Shown here: positions 40,509-49,230 of the stretch, piece after piece
Layout of the letters: every line of letters starts with the position of its first letter
Position numbering within the stretch: the first letter of the stretch is position 1
NCBI GenBank assembly: GCA_036407095.1
Contig: DASWZV010000143.1
Location: 248,001-312,000 of the forward strand
DNA length: 64,000 nt
From: Gp6-AA40 sp036407095
GTDB taxonomy: Bacteria; Acidobacteriota; Vicinamibacteria; Vicinamibacterales; UBA2999
Direction: 5' to 3'
The notes under the pieces: model-generated
What the model was told of the DNA's origin: nothing
The model's input: the letters and a program-made list of their open reading frames with translations, nothing else
Databases searched by the model: none
Made by a program: the position numbers and the translations under genes

Positions 40509-40997
40509 ATGGAGCACATCATCAGCAGGCTGCTTCAGGAGTACGAACACGGACGTGTGACCCGCCGTCAGCTCATTCGGACTCTGGCACTCGCTGCCAC
40601 AGCGGCGTCATCGGTTGGGACCGCGGAAGCGGCGCCGGCAAACGCGGTCTCCATCAATCACGTTTCCATGCAGGTCGCCGATTACACCAAGACACGCGAT
40701 TTCTATGCGGGTCTGTTCGGAATGAAAGTGTCGGACGATGACGGAAAGACGCAGTGCCGTTTGACCTTTGGCGACAACATCCTCATTCCGCGCAACGCGA
40801 GCAGCAGGCCTGGCGGCAAGACAGGCGTCGATCACATTGCGTACACGCTGGCCAACTGGGATACGGACCCGGCGGTCAAGCCAGCGGTCGAAGCGGAACT
40901 GAAGCGTCGCGGGCTGAATATTCGAGTGACCGAAGGCAGCTTCCACGTCCAGGATCCGGACGGCTTCGAAGTGCAGATGGGCGGCAAGAAGCAATAG
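40509..40997 (+). CDS. Tat-exported VOC family protein (glyoxalase/dioxygenase fold)
   Basis: A 162-residue protein. AAGGAG seven to eight bases before the ATG supports the start. A twin-arginine signal (TRRQLIRTLALAATAAS) precedes a vicinal-oxygen-chelate module: INHVSMQVADYTKTRDFYAGLFGMK supplies the first His ligand, and VDHIAYTL and VQDPDGFEVQM supply the second His and Glu. VOC proteins bind a divalent metal and act as glyoxalases, dioxygenases or resistance proteins. The substrate is unknown. Export by the Tat route implies folding before secretion. Confidence 0.88.
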   Translation: MEHIISRLLQEYEHGRVTRRQLIRTLALAATAASSVGTAEAAPANAVSINHVSMQVADYTKTRDFYAGLFGMKVSDDDGKTQCRLTFGDNILIPRNASSRPGGKTGVDHIAYTLANWDTDPAVKPAVEAELKRRGLNIRVTEGSFHVQDPDGFEVQMGGKKQ

Positions 40998-41023
40998 CGC
41001 TGTTGACGGCCAGCTGATCCCGT

Positions 41024-41617
41024 TCAATTCGCGAAGATTCGGTCGAGCGAAATCTCGAGTTCCGGCAGGAGTGACGTCGTCAACGTATCGCCTGCATCAC
41101 GGCGCAGTTCGATGGGTCGCGCGAATCCTTCAGCAGCGTTCCGGTATACGCGAACGACGTCGATCTCCGGATCGACCACCCAGTACTCGCTGACGCCGGC
41201 GCGTTCGTAGAGTGCGCGCTTGATCGTCTCGTCACGCTTCCGCGTGCCCTTCGACGCGACCTCGACGACGAGATCAGGCGTCCCGCGGACATGCTGCGGC
41301 ACCATCACCTGCCCGGCTCGCTCACGCGACACATAAAGAAGATCCGGTTCCACGACGTCGTGCTCCGACATGACGACATCGAGCGGCGCAAAAAACACCT
41401 CGCCGATCGGGTGCGCTTCCAGATAGTTCCCGATCACGAGGTGCAGCTTCCCGAGAATGCGCTGGTGCCTCAGGTTTGGAGACGGCGTCACGTAGTGCTC
41501 CCCGTCGATCAACTCGTGCCGCTTCCCGTCATCGGGAAACAGCAGGAAGTCGTCGTAGGTGAGCTTCACGGCGGAACGAGGCGGAGTCTTGTGGTCAGTC
41601 CCGGCCATTCGGCTCAT
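41024..41617 (-). CDS. Uma2 family endonuclease (PD-(D/E)xK)
   Basis: A protein of about 197 residues (start 41617; an ATG at 41608 is an alternative). The pattern LTYDDFLLFPDDGKRHELIDGEHYV, a central VVEPDLLYVS, the catalytic-type TPDLVVEVASKGTRKRDETIKRALYERAGVSEYWVVDPE and the RVYRN that follows are those of the Uma2/DUF820 family. This family has a restriction-endonuclease fold and is abundant in cyanobacteria and Acidobacteria. The biological target is unknown. The gene is single and unlinked to a methylase. Confidence 0.93.
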   Translation of the reverse strand: MSRMAGTDHKTPPRSAVKLTYDDFLLFPDDGKRHELIDGEHYVTPSPNLRHQRILGKLHLVIGNYLEAHPIGEVFFAPLDVVMSEHDVVEPDLLYVSRERAGQVMVPQHVRGTPDLVVEVASKGTRKRDETIKRALYERAGVSEYWVVDPEIDVVRVYRNAAEGFARPIELRRDAGDTLTTSLLPELEISLDRIFAN

Positions 41618-41806
41618 TGTACCGTTGGCCCAGGCGAACGCCGTGCCACCCCGGGGAACTGACGAAATTCCGCAGTTGTGAATCGACCGTGCCGGAACGT
41701 TTCGACATGTGCGCGGCCGATCGATTGGGATGATCGCAGATTCTGCGATGAACGTTTTTGCGCGAACGGTGTCTGTTACTGTGAGCGTCGGCGCTCCTGA
41801 GAAGAG

Positions 41807-42346
41807 ATGGGTCTCATCGATTCGGTCATCCTGAATCTGACTGAGCGCTCCTGTCGCGCGTTTCAGCGGCTGACGGGCAGGACCAACGTGTGGCTCGCGG
41901 TCCAGCTCACGAACCTCAGCATCATCGTGTACTTCGTCTGGGCGGCGCTCTATTCGTTGCGGGTCGAGGCCGTTGTCCGCATCTGGCTCGCGCTCTTCTG
42001 CGGCGTGCTGCTGTACGCGCTGACGCAGACGATCTTCAAAGTACCGATCGAAGCCTCCGAAGCCGCTGCTTACCGGCGGGTCGCGAAGGGCTTCAGGAAT
42101 CCGAGACGCGTTCGCGACGCGCTTCTTCGCATTTCGTTCCTGACGCTGTCGGTCGCGCTCATCTATCCGGTTGTGTTCGTGTACATCAACCTTCACCTCA
42201 CCGTGTTCCTGCTCAGTTATTTCCTCATCGTGCTGACGACGATCGTGTTGTACCTGCTGGCGTGCGATCCGCTCCCTCCTTGCGCTGGACTTTTGAAGGA
42301 CCTCGTGCCGTCCTTCATGCGGCGGCCCCGTCCAGACGAAGCATGA
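41807..42346 (+). CDS. small membrane protein, unknown function
   Basis: A 179-residue protein with about four hydrophobic helices (two near residues 30-75, two near 110-150). It ends in a Cys/Pro-rich segment (LACDPLPPCAG) and a basic tail. GAGAAGAG directly precedes the ATG. The TGA overlaps the ATG of the DUF1810 gene (ATGA), so the two are coupled. The family is not recognised. Confidence 0.7.
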   Translation: MGLIDSVILNLTERSCRAFQRLTGRTNVWLAVQLTNLSIIVYFVWAALYSLRVEAVVRIWLALFCGVLLYALTQTIFKVPIEASEAAAYRRVAKGFRNPRRVRDALLRISFLTLSVALIYPVVFVYINLHLTVFLLSYFLIVLTTIVLYLLACDPLPPCAGLLKDLVPSFMRRPRPDEA

Positions 42347-42819
42347 ACCTCCAGCGATTCAAGGAGGCGCAGCAGCGGCGCGGCTCGGGCTTCGAAGCCG
42401 CGTTGTCAGAGATTCAATCGGGAGAAAAGCGGGGCCACTGGATTTGGTATGTGTTCCCGCAGCTCGCAGGTCTGGGCCATTCAGCGCCCTCGCGCGAGTT
42501 CGCCATCGATGGCGTCGCCGAGGCCGAAGCGTATCTGCGCGATCCTGTGTTGCGCGCCCGGATACTGACGATCGCGATCGCCGTTCAGGAGCAGCTTCGC
42601 CACCGAATCTCACTCGAATCGTTGATGAACTCGTCGATCGACGTGGTGAAGCTCGTATCGTCGCTGACGTTGTTCGGCAGCGTCGCCAGGCGGCTGCACG
42701 CCCAGGATGGCCTCGACGAGTACGCGTCGCTCGCGAGCGTCGGCGACGACATCCTGGCGAAAGCGGACGCGCAGGGCTACCCGCCCTGCCAGTTCACGCT
42801 CGACCGTCTTCGGGGATAA
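42343..42819 (+). CDS. DUF1810 family protein
   Basis: A 158-residue protein. The opening LQRFKEAQQ-GSGFEAALSEI, the block GEKRGHWIWYVFPQLAGLGHSAPSREFAI and the end LFGSVA followed by CQFTLDRL are diagnostic of DUF1810 (calpastatin-like annotation is common but unproven). It is small, soluble and of unknown role. It is coupled to the preceding membrane protein by a four-base overlap, an arrangement worth noting since DUF1810 genes are usually solitary. Confidence 0.93.
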   Translation: MNLQRFKEAQQRRGSGFEAALSEIQSGEKRGHWIWYVFPQLAGLGHSAPSREFAIDGVAEAEAYLRDPVLRARILTIAIAVQEQLRHRISLESLMNSSIDVVKLVSSLTLFGSVARRLHAQDGLDEYASLASVGDDILAKADAQGYPPCQFTLDRLRG

Positions 42820-42854
42820 CGCCTGTCCGGCGAAGACGGGTGGTGCCGGCACCT

Positions 42855-44792
42855 TCAACGCCTCGCGTCCGGAAGCGCGAACGCGACAAGGGAGTCGCCG
42901 AGCGCCGGGCCGATGGACACTCCGTGACCGCCTGCGGCAATCACGACATACTGCCGGCCGTCGGGCCCTGAGTACGTCATCGGGGTCGCTCGCGCGCTGG
43001 TCGGCAGTGTACCTTTCCATAGCTGCTTGCCCGTCCGCACATCGAACGCGTAGATCGCCGCTTCGAGCGTGCCCGCCGTGAATACCAGCCCACCTGCCGT
43101 GACGATCGGCCCGCCGAGCGCGATTGATCCCCACTGCGCGGCCTCGGGCAGCTTCTCGGTGCCCGGGAACTGACCGAGTGGCACTTGCCACGTGATCTCG
43201 CCGGTCGCTGCCTTGACCGCGGCGAGTGTGCCCCACGGTGGCGGCGTGCACGGCAGCGAGCTCTTCGGACCAAGGAGGAATCGCCGGGCCATCGCATAGG
43301 GAGTGCCACGCTGCAATGCGACTTCGAAGTCGCCGCTGAGTCTGCCGGCGCTTCGCTGCGCGTCGACGTCGGCGCGTTCGATCAGTCGCACTTCTGCCGC
43401 GAGGTTGTTCACCGGCATCACGAGGAGATCGTTGACGCGATCGTGCGCGATGCCGCCCCACGCCATGCCGCCCACATTACCGGGCACGACCAGTGTGCCC
43501 TGCAGTGACGGCGGCGTGAAGAAACCGTTCGATCGCAGGCGGGTCATGGTCTCCCGGCACCACGCGCGATCATCGTCACTGACGCCCCATGCGTCCTGTG
43601 CGGTGAGGCTCGTCCGCGTGAGCGATCGCGGGGCGGCGGGGAACGGCTGCGTCGGCGAGGCGTCTTCTCCGGCGACGCCGGTTCTCGGAACGGGACGCTC
43701 TTCAACCGGAATGAGTGGCCGGCCGTTCTCGCGATCGAGTACGAAAAGATGCCCGGTCTTCGATGCGATGGCGACGGCGGCGATCGTGCGTCCGTCCTTG
43801 TGCCACTCGAACAGGATCGGCGGTGACGCGACGTCGTAGTCCCATAGATCGTGATGCACCGTCTGGAAGTGCCAGACTCGTGTGCCGGTGTCGGCGCGCA
43901 GCGCGATCACCGAGTCAGAGAACAGGTTGTCGCCGGGACGTTCGCCGCCGTAGTAATCGGGACTCGGACTGCCGGTCGGCACGAATACGAGATTGCGGGC
44001 GGGATCGGCCACGATCACCGACCACGCATTCGAGGCGCCGGTACGGCGCGCGCTGTCGTTCTTCCAGGTCTGCGCTCCGACCGCTGATGAATTCTGCGGG
44101 ACTGGATCCCAGGACCATTTCAGTCTTCCGGTCATCGCATCGAAGCCTCGAACCTCACCGCTCGGCTCCGTTGTCCGCGCGCCGTCCTGAATCGCAGAAC
44201 CGACGACGATCGTATTGCCGACGACGGCGGGAGGTGATGTGACTTCATAGTCGGCGAAACCGGTCGGCGCGATGCGCAGTCCTTGACGAAGATCAACGGT
44301 GCCCGCCTTGCCGAAGCTCTGAATCGGTTGACCGGTCCTCGCGTCGAGAGCAATCAGGCGCGCGTCGATCGTCGCCACCAGAATGCGTCGTTCGCGTCCG
44401 CGCTGCCATAGCGACACGCCGCGGCTCGCGAAGTCGCCGTAGCCGCCATCGCGTGGTGCCTTTCCATCGAACACCCATCGCTGCCGCCCGGTCACCGGAT
44501 CCAAGGCAAAGACGCGCCCGAGCGGCGTGCTCAGATACAGCGTGCCATCGGCGTAGAGCGGTGTCGCTTCGAACGCCGTCGGCCGGGCGCGTTCAGGCTG
44601 GTACGCGTCGCCGGTGTGAAAGGTCCAGGCGATTTGAAGTGAGGAGACGTTGCTGCGGTTGATGATCTCGAGCGGCGAGAAGCGCTCTCCGCCGGGATCG
44701 CGTCCGTACGCGAGCCAATCTCCATCTCGCTGACCGTGCAGAAGGCCGCTCATGACAAGCAGTGCGGACGTGAAGACGATCGTTCGACGCAT
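42855..44792 (-). CDS. PQQ-dependent dehydrogenase (quinoprotein, membrane-type glucose dehydrogenase-like)
   Basis: A 645-residue protein. A signal peptide (TIVFTSALLVMSGLLHG) leads to an eight-bladed propeller with tryptophan-docking repeats such as ALDPVTGRQRWVFDG, ALRADTGTRVWHFQTVHHDLWDYD and FDVRTGKQLWKGTLP. The HHDLWDYD motif and APRSLTRTSL region are typical of PQQ alcohol/glucose dehydrogenases. It probably oxidises alcohols or sugars in the periplasm and passes electrons to the respiratory chain. It is followed upstream by a secreted protein gene on the same strand, 27 bases apart. Confidence 0.92.
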   Translation of the reverse strand: MRRTIVFTSALLVMSGLLHGQRDGDWLAYGRDPGGERFSPLEIINRSNVSSLQIAWTFHTGDAYQPERARPTAFEATPLYADGTLYLSTPLGRVFALDPVTGRQRWVFDGKAPRDGGYGDFASRGVSLWQRGRERRILVATIDARLIALDARTGQPIQSFGKAGTVDLRQGLRIAPTGFADYEVTSPPAVVGNTIVVGSAIQDGARTTEPSGEVRGFDAMTGRLKWSWDPVPQNSSAVGAQTWKNDSARRTGASNAWSVIVADPARNLVFVPTGSPSPDYYGGERPGDNLFSDSVIALRADTGTRVWHFQTVHHDLWDYDVASPPILFEWHKDGRTIAAVAIASKTGHLFVLDRENGRPLIPVEERPVPRTGVAGEDASPTQPFPAAPRSLTRTSLTAQDAWGVSDDDRAWCRETMTRLRSNGFFTPPSLQGTLVVPGNVGGMAWGGIAHDRVNDLLVMPVNNLAAEVRLIERADVDAQRSAGRLSGDFEVALQRGTPYAMARRFLLGPKSSLPCTPPPWGTLAAVKAATGEITWQVPLGQFPGTEKLPEAAQWGSIALGGPIVTAGGLVFTAGTLEAAIYAFDVRTGKQLWKGTLPTSARATPMTYSGPDGRQYVVIAAGGHGVSIGPALGDSLVAFALPDARR

Positions 44793-44819
44793 ATCGAAGC
44801 ACCATCTTGCCAGCGGTCT

Positions 44820-45800
44820 CTACTTGCCCTTCTCTTCCGCCCTGGCGCCGGCGAGGATGTTCCCCATGCTGTAGTTGCCCTCGTGACAGGCGTACTCCAT
44901 GACGAAGCCGTCGATCTTCGTCATCGGGACTTCGGCGCTCCATGGCTTGGGCCACACCGTCGGATCGGTCATGGTGAACGAGTAGGTGAGCACGTTGTCG
45001 CCCGTTCGTGAGAAGCGCTCGACGAGCAGCATGTTGCGATCGACCAGTCCCGGCACACCGAACGTTCCGGTGCCGTTGTCGGTGAAGTTCCGCGTTTCGA
45101 CCACGAGCGTCGATCCGTCCCAACGTCCGCGTGAGTCGCCGGCCCAGAACCGGATGCTCTCGCCGACGTGGGCTCTCGCGTCGAGCGGCACGATCCGCGC
45201 GTCGTGCACCATCTCGTTGACGATGACGACGTAGCCCGGGCTCTGGAAGATCTGGACGAGATTGTTGTAGGGTCCAGGCACCATCGGTGGCCCCGAGTTG
45301 AATCCCATGATGCATCGCTCGGCGAGCGGCAGATCGCTCGGACCACGTCGTCGCTCGCGCGCCTCGTCTCTCGCGCGCGAGATCGCCTGCGCCTGAGACG
45401 TCAGCGCTGGAATTCGACCGTCCTTCGGATCGACGACGAGCGACGATCGCCTCGTGCGCACCAGTCTGCGTCCGTTCGGTCCCCACCACCACGCCAGGTT
45501 GTAGATGCCCGGATCGGTTTCCGCCCGTGGAACGCCCCCCAGCGATCCCGGCGACGCCTCTTCAGTTTTGTAGCGCTGGTCGTTGATCTGCTTCTCGAGC
45601 GTTGCGGCCTCGCTCTCCGTGAGGAACTCCTTGCCCGCAAACTGCGCGGGGCGCTCCAGTGCGGTGATCGTGGTGAAGTCCCACGTCCCCTGAAGATCGG
45701 GATCGCCCCACGGCGTTCGCGCAGGCGATTGAGCCGAGGCGGCCGCTCCGCTCAGCGAGACGATCGCAACGAACCCGACGACGATCAGGTAAGCGCGCAT
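44820..45800 (-). CDS. secreted acidobacterial protein of the PWGDPDLQGTW type
   Basis: A protein of about 326 residues. Start at 45800 with GGAG eight bases upstream. The signal peptide ends GAAASAQS. The mature protein opens TPWGDPDLQGTWDFTT and contains SGPPMVPGPYNNLVQIFQSPGYVVIV and WDGSTLVVETRNF, a set of motifs recurrent in many secreted paralogues of Acidobacteria. No enzyme activity has been shown to my knowledge. It is followed on the same strand by the PQQ dehydrogenase and may be co-transcribed with it. Confidence 0.8.
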   Translation of the reverse strand: MRAYLIVVGFVAIVSLSGAAASAQSPARTPWGDPDLQGTWDFTTITALERPAQFAGKEFLTESEAATLEKQINDQRYKTEEASPGSLGGVPRAETDPGIYNLAWWWGPNGRRLVRTRRSSLVVDPKDGRIPALTSQAQAISRARDEARERRRGPSDLPLAERCIMGFNSGPPMVPGPYNNLVQIFQSPGYVVIVNEMVHDARIVPLDARAHVGESIRFWAGDSRGRWDGSTLVVETRNFTDNGTGTFGVPGLVDRNMLLVERFSRTGDNVLTYSFTMTDPTVWPKPWSAEVPMTKIDGFVMEYACHEGNYSMGNILAGARAEEKGK

Positions 45801-45819
45801 GTCGAATCTCCTCGCTCGT

Positions 45820-46770
45820 TCACGGTCGTGACGACTCCACAAGATAACCCGGGCGCGCGGCAATGGTCGCCGAGCCCCGTTTCAGCCGGACGTCCACCCG
45901 GTGCCAGCCCTGCCGATTCGGGACAGGCGGATAGAAGGTGAGCTCGTATCGTGTCCGCATGTCGTCGAGGGCGGCGCGAAACACCGCTCGCAACTGCTCG
46001 GGCTTCGTTGCGCGCCAGTAACGGCCTCCCGCGGTGCGTGTGAGCACCTCGAGAAACGGGCCCGGTAACGGAGTAGAGCCAGGTGCCGGCGGCCTTCCAG
46101 GGTCCGCATTTGGCGAGGTCGTCCGAGTTGGAGGCGCGGCTGACCGGAGTCGCTCCTCAGGTATTTCGATGGCGTGGACGATCGGCTTTCCTCGACGAAC
46201 GGCCTCGAGGATATTGCGTTCCGTCAACCAGCTCGCGGTGTCCTGACCGTCGCTGAATACCAGCAGCACTGTTCGATGCGCCTCATCCTGCTCGAGCGCG
46301 AGCGCCGCAAGAATGCCATCTCGTAGTGCCGTGCCGCCGGCTGCGTGCAACATGCTGACACCGCGCGTGAGCCGGTCTCGATCGCTCGTGAGCGCCACGC
46401 GCCGTTCGACCTGTTCTGAAAACGTGATGAGCGCCCCTTGATCGGCGGCACGCAGATCGTTCACGACCGCAGTTGCGGCGTCGATCAAATGGGTCATTTT
46501 CTCGCCCATCATGCTGCCGCTGTTGTCCAGCGCCATGACGACATTGAGCGGTGCCGTGTCCAGTGCCACGCTCTCGAGCCGCTGCGGCACGTCGTTGTCG
46601 GTGACGATGAAGTCGTCGGCGGTCAGTCCTCGAAGCGGCCGGCCATCGCGCATGACGGATACATCGAGACGGACCGCCTTGATGCCGCTCTTGAATGTCG
46701 TCTGAGCGAGCCCGTTGGGCGCACCCATGCACGCCAACGCCGCCACGAGCGCCAGAGGAGCGCGCGTCAT
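45820..46770 (-). CDS. VWFA-domain secreted protein (acidobacterial type)
   Basis: A 316-residue protein. A signal peptide (APLALVAALACMGAPNGLA) is followed by a short beta domain (VRLDVSVMRDGRPLRGLTADDFIVTDND) and then a von Willebrand A domain. The MIDAS motif DNSGSM is intact (DxSxS), and the later VFSDGQDTAS supplies the Asp. The pre-VWA segment is characteristic of the VWFA-related family expanded in Acidobacteria. It is presumably a metal-dependent adhesion or assembly factor outside the inner membrane. Its ATG overlaps the stop of a TPR gene (ATGA), so they are coupled. Confidence 0.9.
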   Translation of the reverse strand: MTRAPLALVAALACMGAPNGLAQTTFKSGIKAVRLDVSVMRDGRPLRGLTADDFIVTDNDVPQRLESVALDTAPLNVVMALDNSGSMMGEKMTHLIDAATAVVNDLRAADQGALITFSEQVERRVALTSDRDRLTRGVSMLHAAGGTALRDGILAALALEQDEAHRTVLLVFSDGQDTASWLTERNILEAVRRGKPIVHAIEIPEERLRSAAPPTRTTSPNADPGRPPAPGSTPLPGPFLEVLTRTAGGRYWRATKPEQLRAVFRAALDDMRTRYELTFYPPVPNRQGWHRVDVRLKRGSATIAARPGYLVESSRP

Positions 46771-47795
46771 CGACGCACCTGAGCGCGCAGGCTGTCGAGA
46801 GTCTCCGTGTCCAGCTGTGGGAACTGGTACTCCACCCAGGGATCGACCTCCTCGAGCGCTCGTTTCTCGAACAGCTGCTCGATTGCGGAGCTCGCGGCGG
46901 CCGCCTCGTCTGTGACGGCGCCGACGAAGCTCAGACCGACATATGCGCTCTGGCACCACGGGCAGAGCCTGGTCGCGGTCTCATAGCGCGAGCGGGCGTT
47001 CTGGAAATCTTCCGCATCGGTGTCGAGGGCTGCGAGGAACAGCGCAGCGAGATAGCGGTGCGTCATGTCGGTGGCGTTGTTCAACGTCATGTCGAGCAGC
47101 GATCGCGCCTCCCGTTCGTTGTCCGACACCGTCATCACACGTCCCAGCCTCAGTTGTGCTTCGAAGAGACGCGCATCGAGCTGCATCGCCTTCCGATAGT
47201 CGGCGGCGGCAAATCCGGTCCACTTCAGAAGATCCAATCGCCGCGCGCGCGTCGTACACGCCTGGTCGACGCAGTTGAGGGCGTGCACCTGTGCCGTGAT
47301 TTCGTAGGCAATGCCGGAGAGAAGATGCAGACGCGCGTCGTCGGGAAACGATCGCAGTCCACGCTCGAGGAATGGACGTGCCGCCTCTGGATCCCGCCTC
47401 GCCAGGTACATCGTCGGTACAACGCGATACCACCGCGTTCGGAATGCGGATGTGTCCGGCAATTCCCGTGGCAGCAGGTTCAGCGCGGCTTCAGCATATG
47501 CCAGCTGCAGATCCACGCGTTCGGCATCGGTCGCGTTCAGTGCGGCTTCGGTGTGCAGCAGTGCCGCGGTTTGAATGAGGCGTGGCTCCTCGCGCTGGAG
47601 CAGCGGACGAATCTTATAGAAGTCGCCCTTTGACAACTCCGCGATCCCGGGGAAACGACGATCGAACTCGTCGTGCTGGTACGCGCGAATGGATTGAAGG
47701 TAACTCTCGAAGAGCAGCCGTGCTTGTGGCGATTGCGCTGCAAGCCGCATGGTGCTGCTCAGGACGACGAGGAATACAACTGCCGTGGAACGCAT
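46767..47795 (-). CDS. secreted TPR-like helical repeat protein
   Basis: A 342-residue protein with a signal peptide (VVFLVVLSSTMRLAAQ) and then all-helical sequence with degenerate tetratricopeptide repeats (for example YAEAALNLLP, ARPFLERGLRSFPDDARLH, DARLFEAQLRLGRVM, ARSRYETATRLCPWC). Two Cys pairs (CVDQAC, CPWC) could form disulphides in the periplasm. It is translationally coupled to the VWFA protein, implying that the two act together as an envelope complex, as TPR/VWA pairs do in Bat-type systems. Confidence 0.8.
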   Translation of the reverse strand: MRSTAVVFLVVLSSTMRLAAQSPQARLLFESYLQSIRAYQHDEFDRRFPGIAELSKGDFYKIRPLLQREEPRLIQTAALLHTEAALNATDAERVDLQLAYAEAALNLLPRELPDTSAFRTRWYRVVPTMYLARRDPEAARPFLERGLRSFPDDARLHLLSGIAYEITAQVHALNCVDQACTTRARRLDLLKWTGFAAADYRKAMQLDARLFEAQLRLGRVMTVSDNEREARSLLDMTLNNATDMTHRYLAALFLAALDTDAEDFQNARSRYETATRLCPWCQSAYVGLSFVGAVTDEAAAASSAIEQLFEKRALEEVDPWVEYQFPQLDTETLDSLRAQVRR

Positions 47796-47844
47796 ATCAC
47801 TCGCCCCACACAGTCTACCCCTCGGGTTCGAAGAACCCGCCCAA

Positions 47845-47863
47845 CCGCTCGCGAAGCGAGCGG
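47845..47863 (-). terminator. hairpin downstream of the sigma/STAS operon
   Basis: CCGCTCGC-GAA-GCGAGCGG lies two bases beyond the stop of the 87-residue gene, preceded by a second small hairpin GGGTTCGAAGAACCC (47824-47838). There is no clear U-tract on the minus strand. It is a likely terminator. Confidence 0.5.
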
Positions 47864-47865
47864 CC

Positions 47866-48129
47866 CTATTTCGTCAGCTTCCTCATATACGCTTCGAGCT
47901 TGTCGTTCTCGTAGGTCACCGTATTCAGGAACAGGCTCTCGAGAAGATAGCGCCGGCGTTCGCCGTCGTCCATCTGCTCGATCAGGTGGGTGATCTCGCG
48001 AACCATGTCTTCGAACGAGCGCTGCAGCTCGCGTTTGGCGGTGACCTCGCGATACAGCGTTTCCATGATGGCGAGCAGATCGCCGTCGAGTGGAATGTCG
48101 GCGCCGGTCGACGTCTTGATCGTTCGCAT
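47866..48129 (-). CDS. 87-residue charged helical protein linked to STAS and sigma genes
   Basis: A soluble protein with predicted helical, charged sequence (AIMETLYREVTAKRELQRSFEDMVREITHLIEQMDDGERRRYLLESLF). It is separated by two bases from the STAS gene. I do not recognise the family. Position suggests a regulator or effector in the same sigma/anti-anti-sigma pathway, perhaps an adaptor or anti-sigma. It lacks the HATPase motifs of RsbW-like kinases. Confidence 0.75.
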   Translation of the reverse strand: MRTIKTSTGADIPLDGDLLAIMETLYREVTAKRELQRSFEDMVREITHLIEQMDDGERRRYLLESLFLNTVTYENDKLEAYMRKLTK

Positions 48130-48131
48130 GG

Positions 48132-48473
48132 TCAGGCCCCGAAGCTTTTGAGCGCCGACGCCTCATCGGCGTGAATCTCGAGAAAGTTCTGCGCCCCCGT
48201 CATCGAGAGCATCGTTTCGACGCGCTTCTGCACGCCGGCGAGCTTCAGCGACCCGCCGGCCGCGTTCGCCTGGCGATACAGGTCCATCAGGCAGCCGATC
48301 GTCGCGCTGTCCACGTAAGTCACGGTCGTCAGGTCGAGCAGCAACTTGCGATCGCCACCGCCGATGAGCGACGTGATCGTGTTGGAGAACTCGGAGAGGA
48401 TCGGATACATCAGACGGGTTTCGTTGACCCGCACGATGGAGACGTCCTGGTTCCGCTCGGTGGTCAGATTCAT
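48132..48473 (-). CDS. STAS-domain anti-anti-sigma factor
   Basis: A 113-residue single STAS domain of the SpoIIAA/RsbV type. Central strand LLLDLTTVTYVDSATIGCLMDLY contains the phosphorylatable Ser56 in DSAT. Such proteins bind and neutralise an anti-sigma kinase when unphosphorylated. Its ATG overlaps the stop of the ECF sigma gene (ATGA at 48470-48473), indicating coupling. No HATPase anti-sigma kinase is encoded in the window. Confidence 0.93.
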   Translation of the reverse strand: MNLTTERNQDVSIVRVNETRLMYPILSEFSNTITSLIGGGDRKLLLDLTTVTYVDSATIGCLMDLYRQANAAGGSLKLAGVQKRVETMLSMTGAQNFLEIHADEASALKSFGA

Positions 48474-49084
48474 CCTGTCACTCCCGTTCTCGGGATCGCG
48501 TCTTGTTGATCGCGCAGCTTCTGGATTTGGCGCGCCAGTTCGGTTCGGCCCCGGTTGATCCGCGACTTCACGGTGCCTTCGGGCAGCCGTAACTTGTTCG
48601 CGATTTCCTGATAGGTCAGTTCCTGAATGTCGCGCAGCATGACGGCCGTGCGCAGCGTCGGCGCCAGCTTCTCGAGCGCGCGGCGCAGGAGCGTGACCCG
48701 GTCGCGCTGCTCAAGTCTCACATCGGCGCGCGTATCCGGCGAGATCGGCGGGTGGTCGGACGGGTCGACATCGCGGTTGATCGTCTCGCGCTCCTTGCGG
48801 ACGGCGCGGTAGTGATCGATGCAGAGATTGCGGCTGACGCTGATCAGCCAGGTCTGGAAGTTGGCGCGGCGGTCGAACGTGTCCAGCGACTTGAACAGTT
48901 TCAGGAACACGTCCTGCGTGAGGTCCTCGGCCTGATCGTGGCTGCCGACGAACTTGTAGGCGACGTTGAACACCTTGCGCCGGTACATCCGGACGATCGT
49001 TTCCCACGCGGCCTGATCGCCGTTCAGGCAGCGTTCGATGATCTCGTCGGTGGCCTGCGACGGGGCAGGAGAATCAGCGGACAT
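48470..49084 (-). CDS. RNA polymerase ECF sigma factor
   Basis: A 204-residue sigma-70 family protein with region 2 (AWETIVRMYRRKVFNVAYKFVG, DLTQDVFLKLFKSLDTF, WLISVSRNLCIDHYRA) and region 4 (LRTAVMLRDIQELTYQEIANKLRLPEGTVKSRINRGR), but no region 1.1 or complete region 3. It is the RpoE/sigma-24 type found with surface stress. It heads a three-gene cluster with STAS and an 87-residue protein. No membrane anti-sigma is adjacent, contrary to the usual ECF arrangement. It is divergent from lysA. Confidence 0.95.
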   Translation of the reverse strand: MSADSPAPSQATDEIIERCLNGDQAAWETIVRMYRRKVFNVAYKFVGSHDQAEDLTQDVFLKLFKSLDTFDRRANFQTWLISVSRNLCIDHYRAVRKERETINRDVDPSDHPPISPDTRADVRLEQRDRVTLLRRALEKLAPTLRTAVMLRDIQELTYQEIANKLRLPEGTVKSRINRGRTELARQIQKLRDQQDAIPRTGVTG

Positions 49085-49230
49085 GAATGATGACGTGTCC
49101 GGTGGCCGCTATGGGCGTACACGCAGCGAAATGGGCGGGAATAGGCGCATGATAACATGCTTGGCGGAACTTACTTCCCACATCCGATCGGCCGCTCCGT
49201 TGTCGCGGCCGCCAGTTCGCGGCCGAAGGT

